Source of the DNA: PBB1 sp031380885
GTDB lineage: Bacteria; Pseudomonadota; Gammaproteobacteria; Burkholderiales; Burkholderiaceae_C
Length of the DNA: 12,418 nt
Reading direction: 5' to 3'
Assembly: GCA_031380885.1 (NCBI GenBank)
Contig: JANMXL010000087.1
Coordinates: forward strand, 1 to 12,418
Translations under genes and position numbers: made by a program
Notes under the pieces: generated by a model
Told to the model about the DNA's origin: nothing
Databases searched by the model: none
The model's input: only the letters and a program-made list of their open reading frames with translations
Part shown: positions 6,605 through 12,418 of the stretch, in pieces
Position numbering within the stretch: position 1 is the first letter of the stretch
Layout of the letters: every line of letters begins with the position of its first letter

Positions 6605-7252
6605 ATGAATTCACACACCCAGAAGACTTCCTGCCCGGGCCCCGCGGGCGTGCTGGAATGCGCGCTCGATTCGCCTGCTGGTGCGCCAGTCGGCCTGGCG
6701 GTTGTCTGCCATCCGCACCCGCTGTTCGGCGGCACGATGGACAACAAGGTGGTGCAGACCGTCGCCCGCGCCTTGCTGGCGCTGGGCTGGACGACGGTGC
6801 GCTTCAACTACCGCGGCGTGGGCCAGTCGGCTGGCAGCTGGGACGACGGGCGCGGCGAGGTCGACGATGTGCTGGCCGTGGTGGCGCAGCACCGTGCGCC
6901 GTCGCAGCCGCTGTTGCTGGCGGGTTTTTCGTTCGGCGGCTACGTGGCGGCGGAGGCGGCCTCGCGCCTGCCCGAAGCGCAGCGTCCGCAGCGGCTGCTG
7001 CTGGTCGGGCCCTCGACCGAGAAACAGCAACTGCCAGGGGTGCCCGAAGACACCGTGGTCATCCACGGTGAAAGCGACGAGGTGGTGCCGCTGTCGGCCA
7101 CGCTGGCCTGGGCGCAGCCGCAGTCGCTGGCGGTGATCGTGCTGCCCGGTGTCGGGCATTTCTTCCACGGCCAACTCGGTTGGCTCAAACGCGTCGTGAC
7201 GCAGCAATTGCAGCCCTCGGCTGACGTTCCCCTTTCTCCCCCTTCTTCCTGA
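6605..7252 (+). CDS. Alpha/beta hydrolase of the COG2945 type
   Basis: The protein has 215 residues and a single compact alpha/beta-hydrolase fold, without signal peptide, so probably cytoplasmic. The nucleophile elbow is GFSFGG (107-112) with S109. The acid is probably D158 in HGESDEVVP, and the catalytic histidine H185 in PGVGHFFHG. CHPHPLFGGTMDNKVV (35-50) is a signature of the COG2945 group (HPHP...GGTMxNKVV), whose substrates are not established. The ATG at 6605 gives MNSHTQKTS; an in-frame upstream ATG at 6572 is less likely because it adds 11 low-complexity residues. The proline/serine-rich tail after residue 205 is not conserved-looking. It lies between the ferredoxin and dac genes, 10 bases before dac, so it probably shares a transcript with the downstream cell-wall genes. 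Confidence 0.88.
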   Translation: MNSHTQKTSCPGPAGVLECALDSPAGAPVGLAVVCHPHPLFGGTMDNKVVQTVARALLALGWTTVRFNYRGVGQSAGSWDDGRGEVDDVLAVVAQHRAPSQPLLLAGFSFGGYVAAEAASRLPEAQRPQRLLLVGPSTEKQQLPGVPEDTVVIHGESDEVVPLSATLAWAQPQSLAVIVLPGVGHFFHGQLGWLKRVVTQQLQPSADVPLSPPSS

Positions 7253-7262
7253 TTGATCTCTG

Positions 7263-8462
7263 ATGCCTGCCTTGCGTTCTGTCTTGTCGCGTTCGTTCTC
7301 CATCGGCCTGTTGTGGCTGGCCGGTACCTTGGCCAGCGCCCAGGCCCAGGCCCCGTTGCCGCCGGAAATCGCCGCCCGCAGCTACCTGCTGCTCGACCTG
7401 ACCAGCCACCAGACGCTGGCCGAGCGCGATGCCGATGCGCCCTCAGATCCGGCGTCCTTGACCAAGCTGATGACGGCGTACGTGGTGTTCACCGCGCTGC
7501 ACGACAAGAAGCTGTCGCTGACGCAGCCGGTGGCGGTCTCGCGCCGCGCCTGGGACGAGCGCAAGGGCGGCGGCTCGCTGATGTTCATCGACACGACGAT
7601 GACGCCGACCGTGGACGAATTGCTCAAGGGCATGATCGTCCAGTCGGGCAACGATGCCTCGGTTGCCTTGGCCGAGGCGGTGGGTGGCACGCTCGACCAG
7701 TTCGTCGCGATGATGAACCGCCAGGCCCAGGCATGGGGCCTGAAGAACACCAACTTCAAGAACGTCACCGGCCTGACCGAGCCCGGCCACAAGAGCACCG
7801 CACGCGACCTCGCGGTGATCGCCACCCACATCATCCGCGACTACCCGACCGAGTACGTGTACTACTCGATCAAGGACTACAAGTACAACAACATCAGCCA
7901 GCCCAACCGCAACCTGCTGCTGCGCCGCGACCCGAGCATCGACGGCATGAAGACGGGTTACACCGAAGCGGCCGGCTATTGCCTGATCGCCAGTGCGCAG
8001 CGGGATTTTCCGAACCTCGGTGCGGGTGGAACGGGTGGCGGACCGCGTCGCCTGCTCAGCGTGGTGCTGAACACCACCTCCATGGAGGCCCGCGCGAATG
8101 AAAGCCAGAAGCTGCTGAACTGGGGCTACGCCGCGTTCGAGACGGTGCGGCTGTTCGAGTCGGGCAAGCCGGTGACCACGGTGCCGGTGTGGAAAGGCAA
8201 GGTGGCGCAGGCGGCGCTCGGTGCCCAGGGCGGCGTGTTCGTCACCATGCCCAAGGGCGAGGGCGGCAAGCTGCAGACCCAGGTCGAGCGCACCGACCCG
8301 CTGATCGCGCCGCTCGCCAAGGGCCAGCGTGTGGGCACGATCAAGGTCAAAACGGCCGCCGGCACGCCTGTCGTCGATGTGCCCTTGGTGGTGCTGGAGC
8401 CGGTCGAGATCGCCGGCGTGTTCAGCCGTGCCTGGGATGCCCTGCGGCTGTGGATCAAGTAA
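7263..8462 (+). CDS. dacA: D-alanyl-D-alanine carboxypeptidase (PBP5/6-type, DacA/DacC family)
   Basis: This periplasmic serine peptidase trims the terminal D-alanine from peptidoglycan pentapeptides and is held at the inner-membrane surface by a C-terminal amphipathic helix. The protein has 399 residues, as expected. It has a signal peptide (about 1-28, ending SAQAQA), the peptidase S11 domain with catalytic motifs S65-L-T-K68, S128-G-N130 and K230-T-G232, then a beta-rich C-terminal PBP5 domain (about 285-380) and a terminal amphipathic helix (FSRAWDALRLWIK). All catalytic residues are intact. A short glycine-rich insertion (GAGGTGGGPRR, about 252-262) sits in the domain just after the KTG motif. 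The next gene, a D-amino acid aminotransferase, also handles D-alanine, so the pair forms a D-alanine unit. The dacA/dacC choice of name is not resolved by sequence alone. Confidence 0.95.
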   Translation: MPALRSVLSRSFSIGLLWLAGTLASAQAQAPLPPEIAARSYLLLDLTSHQTLAERDADAPSDPASLTKLMTAYVVFTALHDKKLSLTQPVAVSRRAWDERKGGGSLMFIDTTMTPTVDELLKGMIVQSGNDASVALAEAVGGTLDQFVAMMNRQAQAWGLKNTNFKNVTGLTEPGHKSTARDLAVIATHIIRDYPTEYVYYSIKDYKYNNISQPNRNLLLRRDPSIDGMKTGYTEAAGYCLIASAQRDFPNLGAGGTGGGPRRLLSVVLNTTSMEARANESQKLLNWGYAAFETVRLFESGKPVTTVPVWKGKVAQAALGAQGGVFVTMPKGEGGKLQTQVERTDPLIAPLAKGQRVGTIKVKTAAGTPVVDVPLVVLEPVEIAGVFSRAWDALRLWIK

Positions 8463-8510
8463 CCTGTTGAGGCGCGTGCGACGAGCGCGCGACGCATCGG
8501 AGAACCTGCC

Positions 8511-9386
8511 ATGCAAATCCTTCCTGACACGCTGTGCTACCTGAACGGTGACTACACCCCGCTGAACCTGGCGAAGGTGTCGGTGCTCGACCGCGGCTTC
8601 CTGTTCGGCGACGGCATCTACGAGGTGGTGCCGGTATACGAGCGCCATGTGTTCCGCTTCGACGAGCACATGGCGCGCCTCGACCGCAGCCTGGCCAAGG
8701 TGCGCATCGCCAACCCTCACAGCGCCGCTGAATGGCTGACCCGTTGCCGCCGGCTGATCGACGCGCACCCCGCCGACGACCAGCTGCTGTACCTGCAGGT
8801 GACCCGCGGCGTCGCGCTGCGCGACCATGTGATGCCGCCCGACATCGAGCCCACGGTGTTCATGATGACGAGCGCGATGAAGCCGCCCAGCGCGGAGCAG
8901 CGCCATCGCGGCGTGGCCTGCACGACGGCGCGTGACTTCCGCTGGGAGCGCGGCGACATCAAGAGCATCTCGCTGCTGGGCAATGTGCTGGCCCGTCAGA
9001 TGTCGGCTGACCACGGCGCGGCGGAGACCATCCTGTTCCGCGACGGCTTCCTGACCGAGGCCGCGGCGTGCAATGTGTGGGTGGTGCATGAAGGCGCGTT
9101 GCTCGGCCCGCCGAAGAGCGAACATGTGCTCGAAGGCATCCGCTTCGAGTTGATCCGCGAGTTGTGTGAGGAGGAGGGCATCGCCTTCAACCTGCGGCCG
9201 ATCTCCGAGGGCGAGGTGATCGCCGCCGATGAGCTGATGCTGAGTTCGGCCACCAAGGAGGTGCTGCCGGTGACCACGCTCGATGGTGAGTCGGTCGGTC
9301 ACGGTGCCTTGCGCGGCAAGCCCGGGCCGGTGTACGCGAAGCTGTATGCCGCCTACCAGCGCGCCAAGGCGGCGCCGCGGGAGTGA
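8511..9386 (+). CDS. dat: D-amino acid aminotransferase (class IV, PLP-dependent)
   Basis: This cytoplasmic enzyme interconverts D-alanine and D-glutamate with their 2-oxo acids, supplying D-amino acids for peptidoglycan. The protein has 291 residues, typical of fold-type IV transaminases. Conserved blocks are SVLDRGFLFGDGIYEVVPVY (24-43), LQVTRGV (95-101) and DIKSISLLGNVLAR (149-162) with the PLP-binding lysine K151, then TEAAACNVWVV (182-192), where E183 is the conserved glutamate near the cofactor, and SSATKEVLPVT late in the protein. The IYEVVPVY form fits D-amino acid rather than branched-chain transaminases. A good ribosome site GGAGAA (8499-8504) lies six bases before the ATG. It is 48 bases after dac, and its stop overlaps the alternative GTG start of ybeD. 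4-amino-4-deoxychorismate lyase is a less likely alternative. Confidence 0.9.
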   Translation: MQILPDTLCYLNGDYTPLNLAKVSVLDRGFLFGDGIYEVVPVYERHVFRFDEHMARLDRSLAKVRIANPHSAAEWLTRCRRLIDAHPADDQLLYLQVTRGVALRDHVMPPDIEPTVFMMTSAMKPPSAEQRHRGVACTTARDFRWERGDIKSISLLGNVLARQMSADHGAAETILFRDGFLTEAAACNVWVVHEGALLGPPKSEHVLEGIRFELIRELCEEEGIAFNLRPISEGEVIAADELMLSSATKEVLPVTTLDGESVGHGALRGKPGPVYAKLYAAYQRAKAAPRE

Positions 9387-9673
9387 GCGCGCCGGCCATG
9401 CAAAGCACGCCCCCCGAAGAATCGCTAATCGAGTACCCGTCGCCGTTTCCGATCAAGGTGTTGGGGCTCAACGCTGAAGGCTTCGTTCACGCTGTCACCA
9501 CGATCGCCGAAGCCTTCGACCCGACATTCGACGCCACCACCGTCGAGCTGCGCCCGAGCAAGGGCGACAAATACCTGGGTGTGACCGTCACCGTCACCGC
9601 CACCAGCCGCGGGCAGCTCGACGAGCTGTACCGCACGCTGAGCACGCACCCGATGGTGAAGATGGTGCTGTAG
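9383..9673 (+). CDS. ybeD: YbeD-like DUF493 protein (UPF0250)
   Basis: This is a small cytoplasmic protein of 96 residues with a ferredoxin-like (ACT-like) alpha/beta fold. The characteristic N-terminal block is ESLIEYPSPFPIKVLGLNAEGF (13-34), followed by a central SKGDKYLGVTVTVTATSRGQLDELYRTLSTHP and a hydrophobic end VKMVL. The biochemical role is unclear. In Burkholderiales and enterobacteria it sits beside lipB/lipA and the D-Ala-D-Ala carboxypeptidase gene, hence a suggested link to lipoylation. The GTG at 9383 overlaps the dat stop by four bases (GTGA), suggesting coupling; the ATG at 9398 (91 residues) is an equally possible start. Neither has a strong ribosome site. The expected next gene, lipB, is absent. 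Confidence 0.88.
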   Translation: MSAPAMQSTPPEESLIEYPSPFPIKVLGLNAEGFVHAVTTIAEAFDPTFDATTVELRPSKGDKYLGVTVTVTATSRGQLDELYRTLSTHPMVKMVL

Positions 9674-9686
9674 GCGGGTGGGGGCC

Positions 9687-9706
9687 AGGGCGCTGCGCGA
9701 CCCTTT
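9687..9706 (+). terminator. Weak possible terminator hairpin after ybeD
   Basis: AGGGCGC (9687-9693) can pair with GCG-a-CCCT (9697-9704), with one bulged A and a TGC loop, followed by only a few T residues. It lies just after the ybeD stop, where a transcript would need to end if the neighbouring genes came from elsewhere. The short U-tract makes it a poor intrinsic terminator. Confidence 0.22.
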
Positions 9707-9722
9707 GTCGTTCGCCTGAAGG

Positions 9723-9785
9723 TTTTGTGAAAGTAAACCGATCAAAACTTTCACAAGACTTGAAGCGTCGGCTTCTTGTGAAAGT
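9723..9785. repeat. Three alternating copies of a TTGTGAAAGT-type repeat
   Basis: TTTTGTGAAAGT at 9723-9734 (direct), ACTTTCACAAGA at 9747-9758 (inverted) and TCTTGTGAAAGT at 9774-9785 (direct). Copies 2 and 3 are perfect 12-bp complements with a 15-base loop that itself holds GAAGC/GGCTTC complementarity. Copies 1 and 2 pair over 10 contiguous bp (9725-9734 with 9747-9756), or 11 of 12 overall, with a 12-base loop. The middle copy can therefore pair with either neighbour, not both. The stretch is more A/T-rich than its surroundings and lies in the non-coding segment before the toxin gene. Operator array, attenuator-like RNA or recombination boundary are all possible. Confidence 0.7.
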
Positions 9786-9826
9786 CCGCGACCTACGCAC
9801 CCGCAGATCCATGGACCCGAGTCGAC

Positions 9827-9851
9827 TACACTCTTCACCTCACGGGTGAAG
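9827..9851 (+). promoter_or_regulatory. Candidate promoter and operator of the toxin-antitoxin operon
   Basis: TACACT (9827-9832) resembles a -10 box and is followed directly by an inverted repeat CTTCACC (9833-9839) / GGTGAAG (9845-9851) with a 5-base centre. The right arm is also the likely ribosome site for the toxin ATG at 9857. A repressor bound here would cover the transcription start. No convincing -35 hexamer is seen. Autoregulation through the HTH antitoxin is known for higBA-type operons; its use of this site is inference. Confidence 0.42.
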
Positions 9852-9856
9852 ACTTA

Positions 9857-10192
9857 ATGCAGCTTCTCTTCGCTACTGATCGGGACAAGAAGTTATTCGA
9901 GTCCAAGTCCGAGCCGACCCGTCGTTTCGGTCCCGAAGCTGCCAAGAAGATCAAGCTTCGCTTGGACGACCTCGACGCGGCCAGCAACATGGAGGACATG
10001 CGCAACCTCCCGGGCAAGTGGGAAGAACTCACCCGTGACCGCGCTGCCCAGTTTTCCGCGCGACTTGCCGGCGGCCTTCGCTTGATCGTGAAACCCAGCA
10101 AGCAGCCGCCGCCGAAGAAGCCCGACGGCGGGCTCGACTGGCCTGCCATCGACAGCGTTACCGTGATTGAAGTGGTGGGCTACCATGACTAA
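9857..10192 (+). CDS. higB: HigB/RelE-family toxin of a type II toxin-antitoxin system
   Basis: Toxins of this family are small mRNA-cleaving enzymes that act on ribosome-bound transcripts, held inactive by the antitoxin encoded next to them. The protein has 111 residues. Recognisable family features are RRFGPEAAKKIKLRLDDLDAA (22-42), MRNLPGKWEELTRDRAAQFS (48-67), the strand GLRLIVKP (73-80) and a C-terminal VTVIEVVGYHD (101-111), as in HigB-like killer proteins. An internal PSKQPPPKKPDGGLDW segment (80-95) is a loop common in this subgroup. GGTGAAG (9845-9851) gives a good ribosome site six bases before the ATG at 9857. The last eight bases overlap the antitoxin gene. Toxin-first order is typical of higBA. 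The call rests on sequence pattern and context; the catalytic residues of this subgroup are not certain. Confidence 0.85.
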   Translation: MQLLFATDRDKKLFESKSEPTRRFGPEAAKKIKLRLDDLDAASNMEDMRNLPGKWEELTRDRAAQFSARLAGGLRLIVKPSKQPPPKKPDGGLDWPAIDSVTVIEVVGYHD

Positions 10193-11294
10193 AACCAACT
10201 TGACCTACGCCCCTGAAGAGGTGTCTCCGCCTGGAGAAACCTTGCGCGACCTGATGGAAGAGCGCAGCCTGTCCCAGGCGGAGTTGTCCCGTCGGCTAGG
10301 GCGCCCAGCGCAGGCCATCAACGAAATCATCGCGGGCAAAAAGGAAATCACCGAAGAGACGGCGCTCGAACTGGAGCGCGTGCTTCAAGTCCCGGCCCAG
10401 TTTTGGCTTGCGCGCGAGGCCCGCTACCGCGAGCATCTGGCGCGCCTTCGCGACGTGGAGCGTCGCAAAGATCACATCCAGTGGCTGGGCGCTTTTCCGA
10501 TCAAGGCATTGCAAGACCTGGGCAAGCTGACGCCCGGTCGCTTGACGCCCGCATTCAAGTCGCAGTTGGTCGATGAGGTGCTGCGCTTCTTCGGCGTTGC
10601 TTCACCCGATGGCTGGCGAGCGCAATACACCAGCGTGCAGGCCGCGTTTCGTCGTGCCCGGCCAGCCAAGCAGACCGACAACGCGGCGATTACCGCATGG
10701 CTGCGCATGGGCGAGATTGCGGCGGAAAAAGTCACCACGAACGCCTACTCGGCCGAGGCACTGACTGCGGCATTGCCGTCGATGCGGGCGCTGACCGTCT
10801 GCGCTGCCGACAAGATCGGCTCGGACCTGCTACGGCTCACAGCACAAGCCGGCGTCGTGCTCGTCTTCGTGCCGTCATTGCCCGGCGCGCATGTGTCGGG
10901 CGTGGCGCGCTGGCTCAACGACCGGCCGCTGATTCAGCTGTCGCTGCTGGGCAAGTGGAACGACATTTTTTGGTTCAACTTCTTCCATGAAGTCGCCCAC
11001 ATCCTCAAGCATCCGAAACGCGCCGTGTTTCTCGACGATGCCGCGTCTGGCGCGGCGGTGGAGTCGCCCGAAGAGCAAGAGGCCAATCAATTTGCTGCCG
11101 ACGTGCTGGTGCCGATGGCGCAGCGCGCCGCGCTCGACGTGTTGCCGCTCGATCGCGCCCATGTCGAGGCCTTTGCCAAACGCCTCGGTATTCACCCCGG
11201 CATCGTGGTCGGTCAACTTCAGCACTGCGGTCGCATTGGCTACGGCCATGCCTTGACGTTGCTGAAAGCCCGCTACGAGTTGAACGCGCCCTGA
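10185..11294 (+). CDS. higA: Antitoxin: HigA-like HTH fused to ImmA/IrrE-family metallopeptidase
   Basis: The protein has 369 residues and two domains. Residues about 15-72 are a HigA/XRE-type helix-turn-helix (PPGETLRDLMEERSLSQAELSRRLGR..INEIIAGKKEIT), expected to bind operator DNA and the toxin. Residues about 205-360 are an ImmA/IrrE-like (COG2856) zinc peptidase: the HExxH motif is H268-E-V-A-H272 in FNFFHEVAHILKH, and E299 in EEQEANQFAADVLVP is the probable third metal ligand. The middle part (75-200) is helical, with no assigned function. It is much longer than a plain HigA (about 100 residues). The ATG at 10185 overlaps the toxin gene by eight bases and has GGTGGG upstream, so translation is probably coupled. 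In related proteins the peptidase cleaves a repressor or partner; here its substrate is unknown. Mod begins 12 bases after the stop. Confidence 0.88.
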   Translation: MTKTNLTYAPEEVSPPGETLRDLMEERSLSQAELSRRLGRPAQAINEIIAGKKEITEETALELERVLQVPAQFWLAREARYREHLARLRDVERRKDHIQWLGAFPIKALQDLGKLTPGRLTPAFKSQLVDEVLRFFGVASPDGWRAQYTSVQAAFRRARPAKQTDNAAITAWLRMGEIAAEKVTTNAYSAEALTAALPSMRALTVCAADKIGSDLLRLTAQAGVVLVFVPSLPGAHVSGVARWLNDRPLIQLSLLGKWNDIFWFNFFHEVAHILKHPKRAVFLDDAASGAAVESPEEQEANQFAADVLVPMAQRAALDVLPLDRAHVEAFAKRLGIHPGIVVGQLQHCGRIGYGHALTLLKARYELNAP

Positions 11295-11306
11295 GCCCAG
11301 CGCCCC

Positions 11307-12418
11307 ATGCCCACCCTTGACTGGCTCAACCGCCAAGCCGCCTTCACCACCGCCTCGCGTGTGCCGTACCGCTTGCTTGAGCCGATCTCGGCGCACGGCG
11401 ACGCGGCCACTGGCAACCTGCTGATTCAAGGCGACAACCTCGAAGCGCTGAAGGCGCTGCTGCCGTTCTACCGTGGCCAGGTGAAGTGCATCTTCATCGA
11501 CCCGCCGTACAACACGAAGAGCGCGTTCGAGCATTACGACGACAACCTCGAGCACGCGCAGTGGCTCTCGATGATGCTGCCGCGGCTGCAGTTGCTGCGC
11601 GAGCTGCTGACAGACGACGGCTCGATCTGGGTGACGATCGACGACCACGAGGGGCACTACCTGAAGGTGCTGATGGATGAGGTGTTCGGGCGGGGGAATT
11701 TCGTGGCTACCTTCGCTTGGGAAAAAGACAAAGGGCGCAGAAACGATACCGACGTTTCGAGCGCGCACGATAGCGTTCTGCTGTTCGCGAAGTCGCGCCG
11801 GGTGTGGTCGCAGCAGCGCAACCTATTGATTCGCACCGAGGCGCAGACCGCGCGTTATAAGAACCCAGACAACGATCCCCGCGGCCCATGGTTGCAGGGC
11901 GACAACGGCACGGCAAAGAGTGGGTCGGACTCACTGCGCTACGAAATCCAATTGCCGTCGGGGCGCAAGGTGGTGCCGCCCTCTGGCAATTTCTGGCGCT
12001 TCGCGCGTTCGACGTTCGATGCCGCAGTGGCTGACCGACGAGCCTACTTCGGCAAAGACGGCAACCGCCTGCCGATCATCAAGCGCTACTTGACCGATGT
12101 TCAGCAAGGCGTTGTGCCAAGAACTTGGTGGCCCGCCGAAGAGGCGGGGTCGAATCAATCGGCCAAGCGCGACCATCTGCGCAAGCTGCTGCCCGAGATC
12201 GAGCCGTTCGCTACACCGAAACCTGAAGAGCTTGTCTCGCTTGCCCTGCACATTGCGACTAACCCCAATGACCTCATCCTCGACTCTTTCCTCGGCTCCG
12301 GCACCACCGCCGCCGTTGCCCACAAGATGGGCCGCCGCTGGATCGGCATCGAGATGGGCGAGCACGCCGCCACGCACTGCCTGCCGCGGCTGCAGAAGGT
12401 GATCGACGGCGAGCAAGG
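11307..12418 (+). CDS. mod: Type III restriction-modification methyltransferase Mod (C-terminus off the window)
   Basis: The visible 370 codons belong to a beta-class (N6-adenine) DNA methyltransferase. Motif IV, DPPYNT, is at 65-70 in CIFIDPPYNTKSAFEHYDDN, and the SAM-binding motif I comes late, DSFLGSGTTAAVAHKMGRRWIGIE (326-349): the motif IV before motif I order of the beta class. LLIQGDNLEALKALLPFYRG (38-57) is the usual lead-in of type III Mod proteins. The stretch between the two motifs (about 135-310) should hold the target-recognition region. The frame is open to the last base; homologues are typically 500-650 residues, so a C-terminal part is missing. The ATG at 11307 lies 12 bases after the antitoxin stop, without a clear ribosome site. 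The Res helicase-nuclease subunit would be expected downstream, outside the window; without it an orphan methylase cannot be ruled out. Confidence 0.9.
   Translation, partial: MPTLDWLNRQAAFTTASRVPYRLLEPISAHGDAATGNLLIQGDNLEALKALLPFYRGQVKCIFIDPPYNTKSAFEHYDDNLEHAQWLSMMLPRLQLLRELLTDDGSIWVTIDDHEGHYLKVLMDEVFGRGNFVATFAWEKDKGRRNDTDVSSAHDSVLLFAKSRRVWSQQRNLLIRTEAQTARYKNPDNDPRGPWLQGDNGTAKSGSDSLRYEIQLPSGRKVVPPSGNFWRFARSTFDAAVADRRAYFGKDGNRLPIIKRYLTDVQQGVVPRTWWPAEEAGSNQSAKRDHLRKLLPEIEPFATPKPEELVSLALHIATNPNDLILDSFLGSGTTAAVAHKMGRRWIGIEMGEHAATHCLPRLQKVIDGEQ

Noticed and set aside
7443..9302. Long minus-strand open frame (619 codons) opposite dac and dat
   Set aside because: It lies antisense to two well-conserved genes, is rich in His/Arg/Gln as expected for the reverse frame of GC-rich coding DNA, and has no recognisable domain. 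It also stays open across the intergenic gap only by lack of stops at high GC.
9723..9785. Alternating repeats as the start of a CRISPR array
   Set aside because: Only three short copies in alternating orientation with unequal spacers and no cas genes; the pattern fits operators or hairpins instead.
10185..11294. HTH-ImmA/IrrE gene as a prophage or ICE repressor-protease pair
   Set aside because: No integrase, excisionase or phage structural gene is nearby, and the overlap with a HigB-type toxin makes an antitoxin the simpler reading.
10875..11768. Minus-strand open frame (297 codons) opposite the antitoxin and mod junction
   Set aside because: Antisense to two recognisable genes; composition typical of a shadow frame.
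11931..12416. Minus-strand frame of 161 codons opposite mod
   Set aside because: The plus-strand mod frame is open to the window edge and carries both methyltransferase motifs, so this is a shadow.

Overview
This is a GC-rich window (third codon positions almost all G or C) with gene content and protein style typical of the betaproteobacterial order Burkholderiales. The family is inferred from recognised protein sequences and gene order, not from a marker RNA. Coding density is very high. No rRNA, tRNA or CRISPR array is visible, and no gap exceeds about 185 bases.

Left part (1-5034), mostly housekeeping. A truncated minus-strand membrane sensor (periplasmic sensing domain plus 7TM-type helices) runs off the left edge. 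Divergent from it is phoH/ybeZ overlapping ybeY (RNA metabolism and ribosome maturation). Converging on these is the minus-strand pair hemB-corA, a porphobilinogen synthase with a Mg-type rather than Zn-cysteine metal site, followed 23 bases later by a Mg-transporter homologue. Divergent from hemB is hemJ (protoporphyrinogen oxidase), so two heme-synthesis genes share a short control region of about 70 bases. That region contains a perfect 9-bp inverted repeat and a probable leaderless promoter.

Middle part (5061-9673), all on the plus strand: a VanZ-family membrane protein, a thioredoxin-like [2Fe-2S] ferredoxin (also with a leaderless-type promoter), a COG2945 alpha/beta hydrolase, then the cell-wall and cofactor series D-Ala-D-Ala carboxypeptidase, D-amino acid aminotransferase and YbeD (DUF493). 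In related genomes this last series normally continues into lipB and lipA.

Right part (9674-12418), accessory. Where lipB would be expected there is a 183-base non-coding segment with three copies of a TTGTGAAAGT-type repeat in alternating orientation. It is followed by a tightly packed operon: a HigB/RelE-family toxin, an antitoxin made of a HigA-like HTH fused to an ImmA/IrrE zinc metallopeptidase, and, 12 bases later, the Mod subunit of a probable type III restriction-modification system, cut by the right edge. The middle of mod, where the target-recognition region lies, has clearly different codon use from both ends. This toxin/antitoxin-protease/modification operon is the most interesting part of the window and looks like a horizontally acquired defence module.
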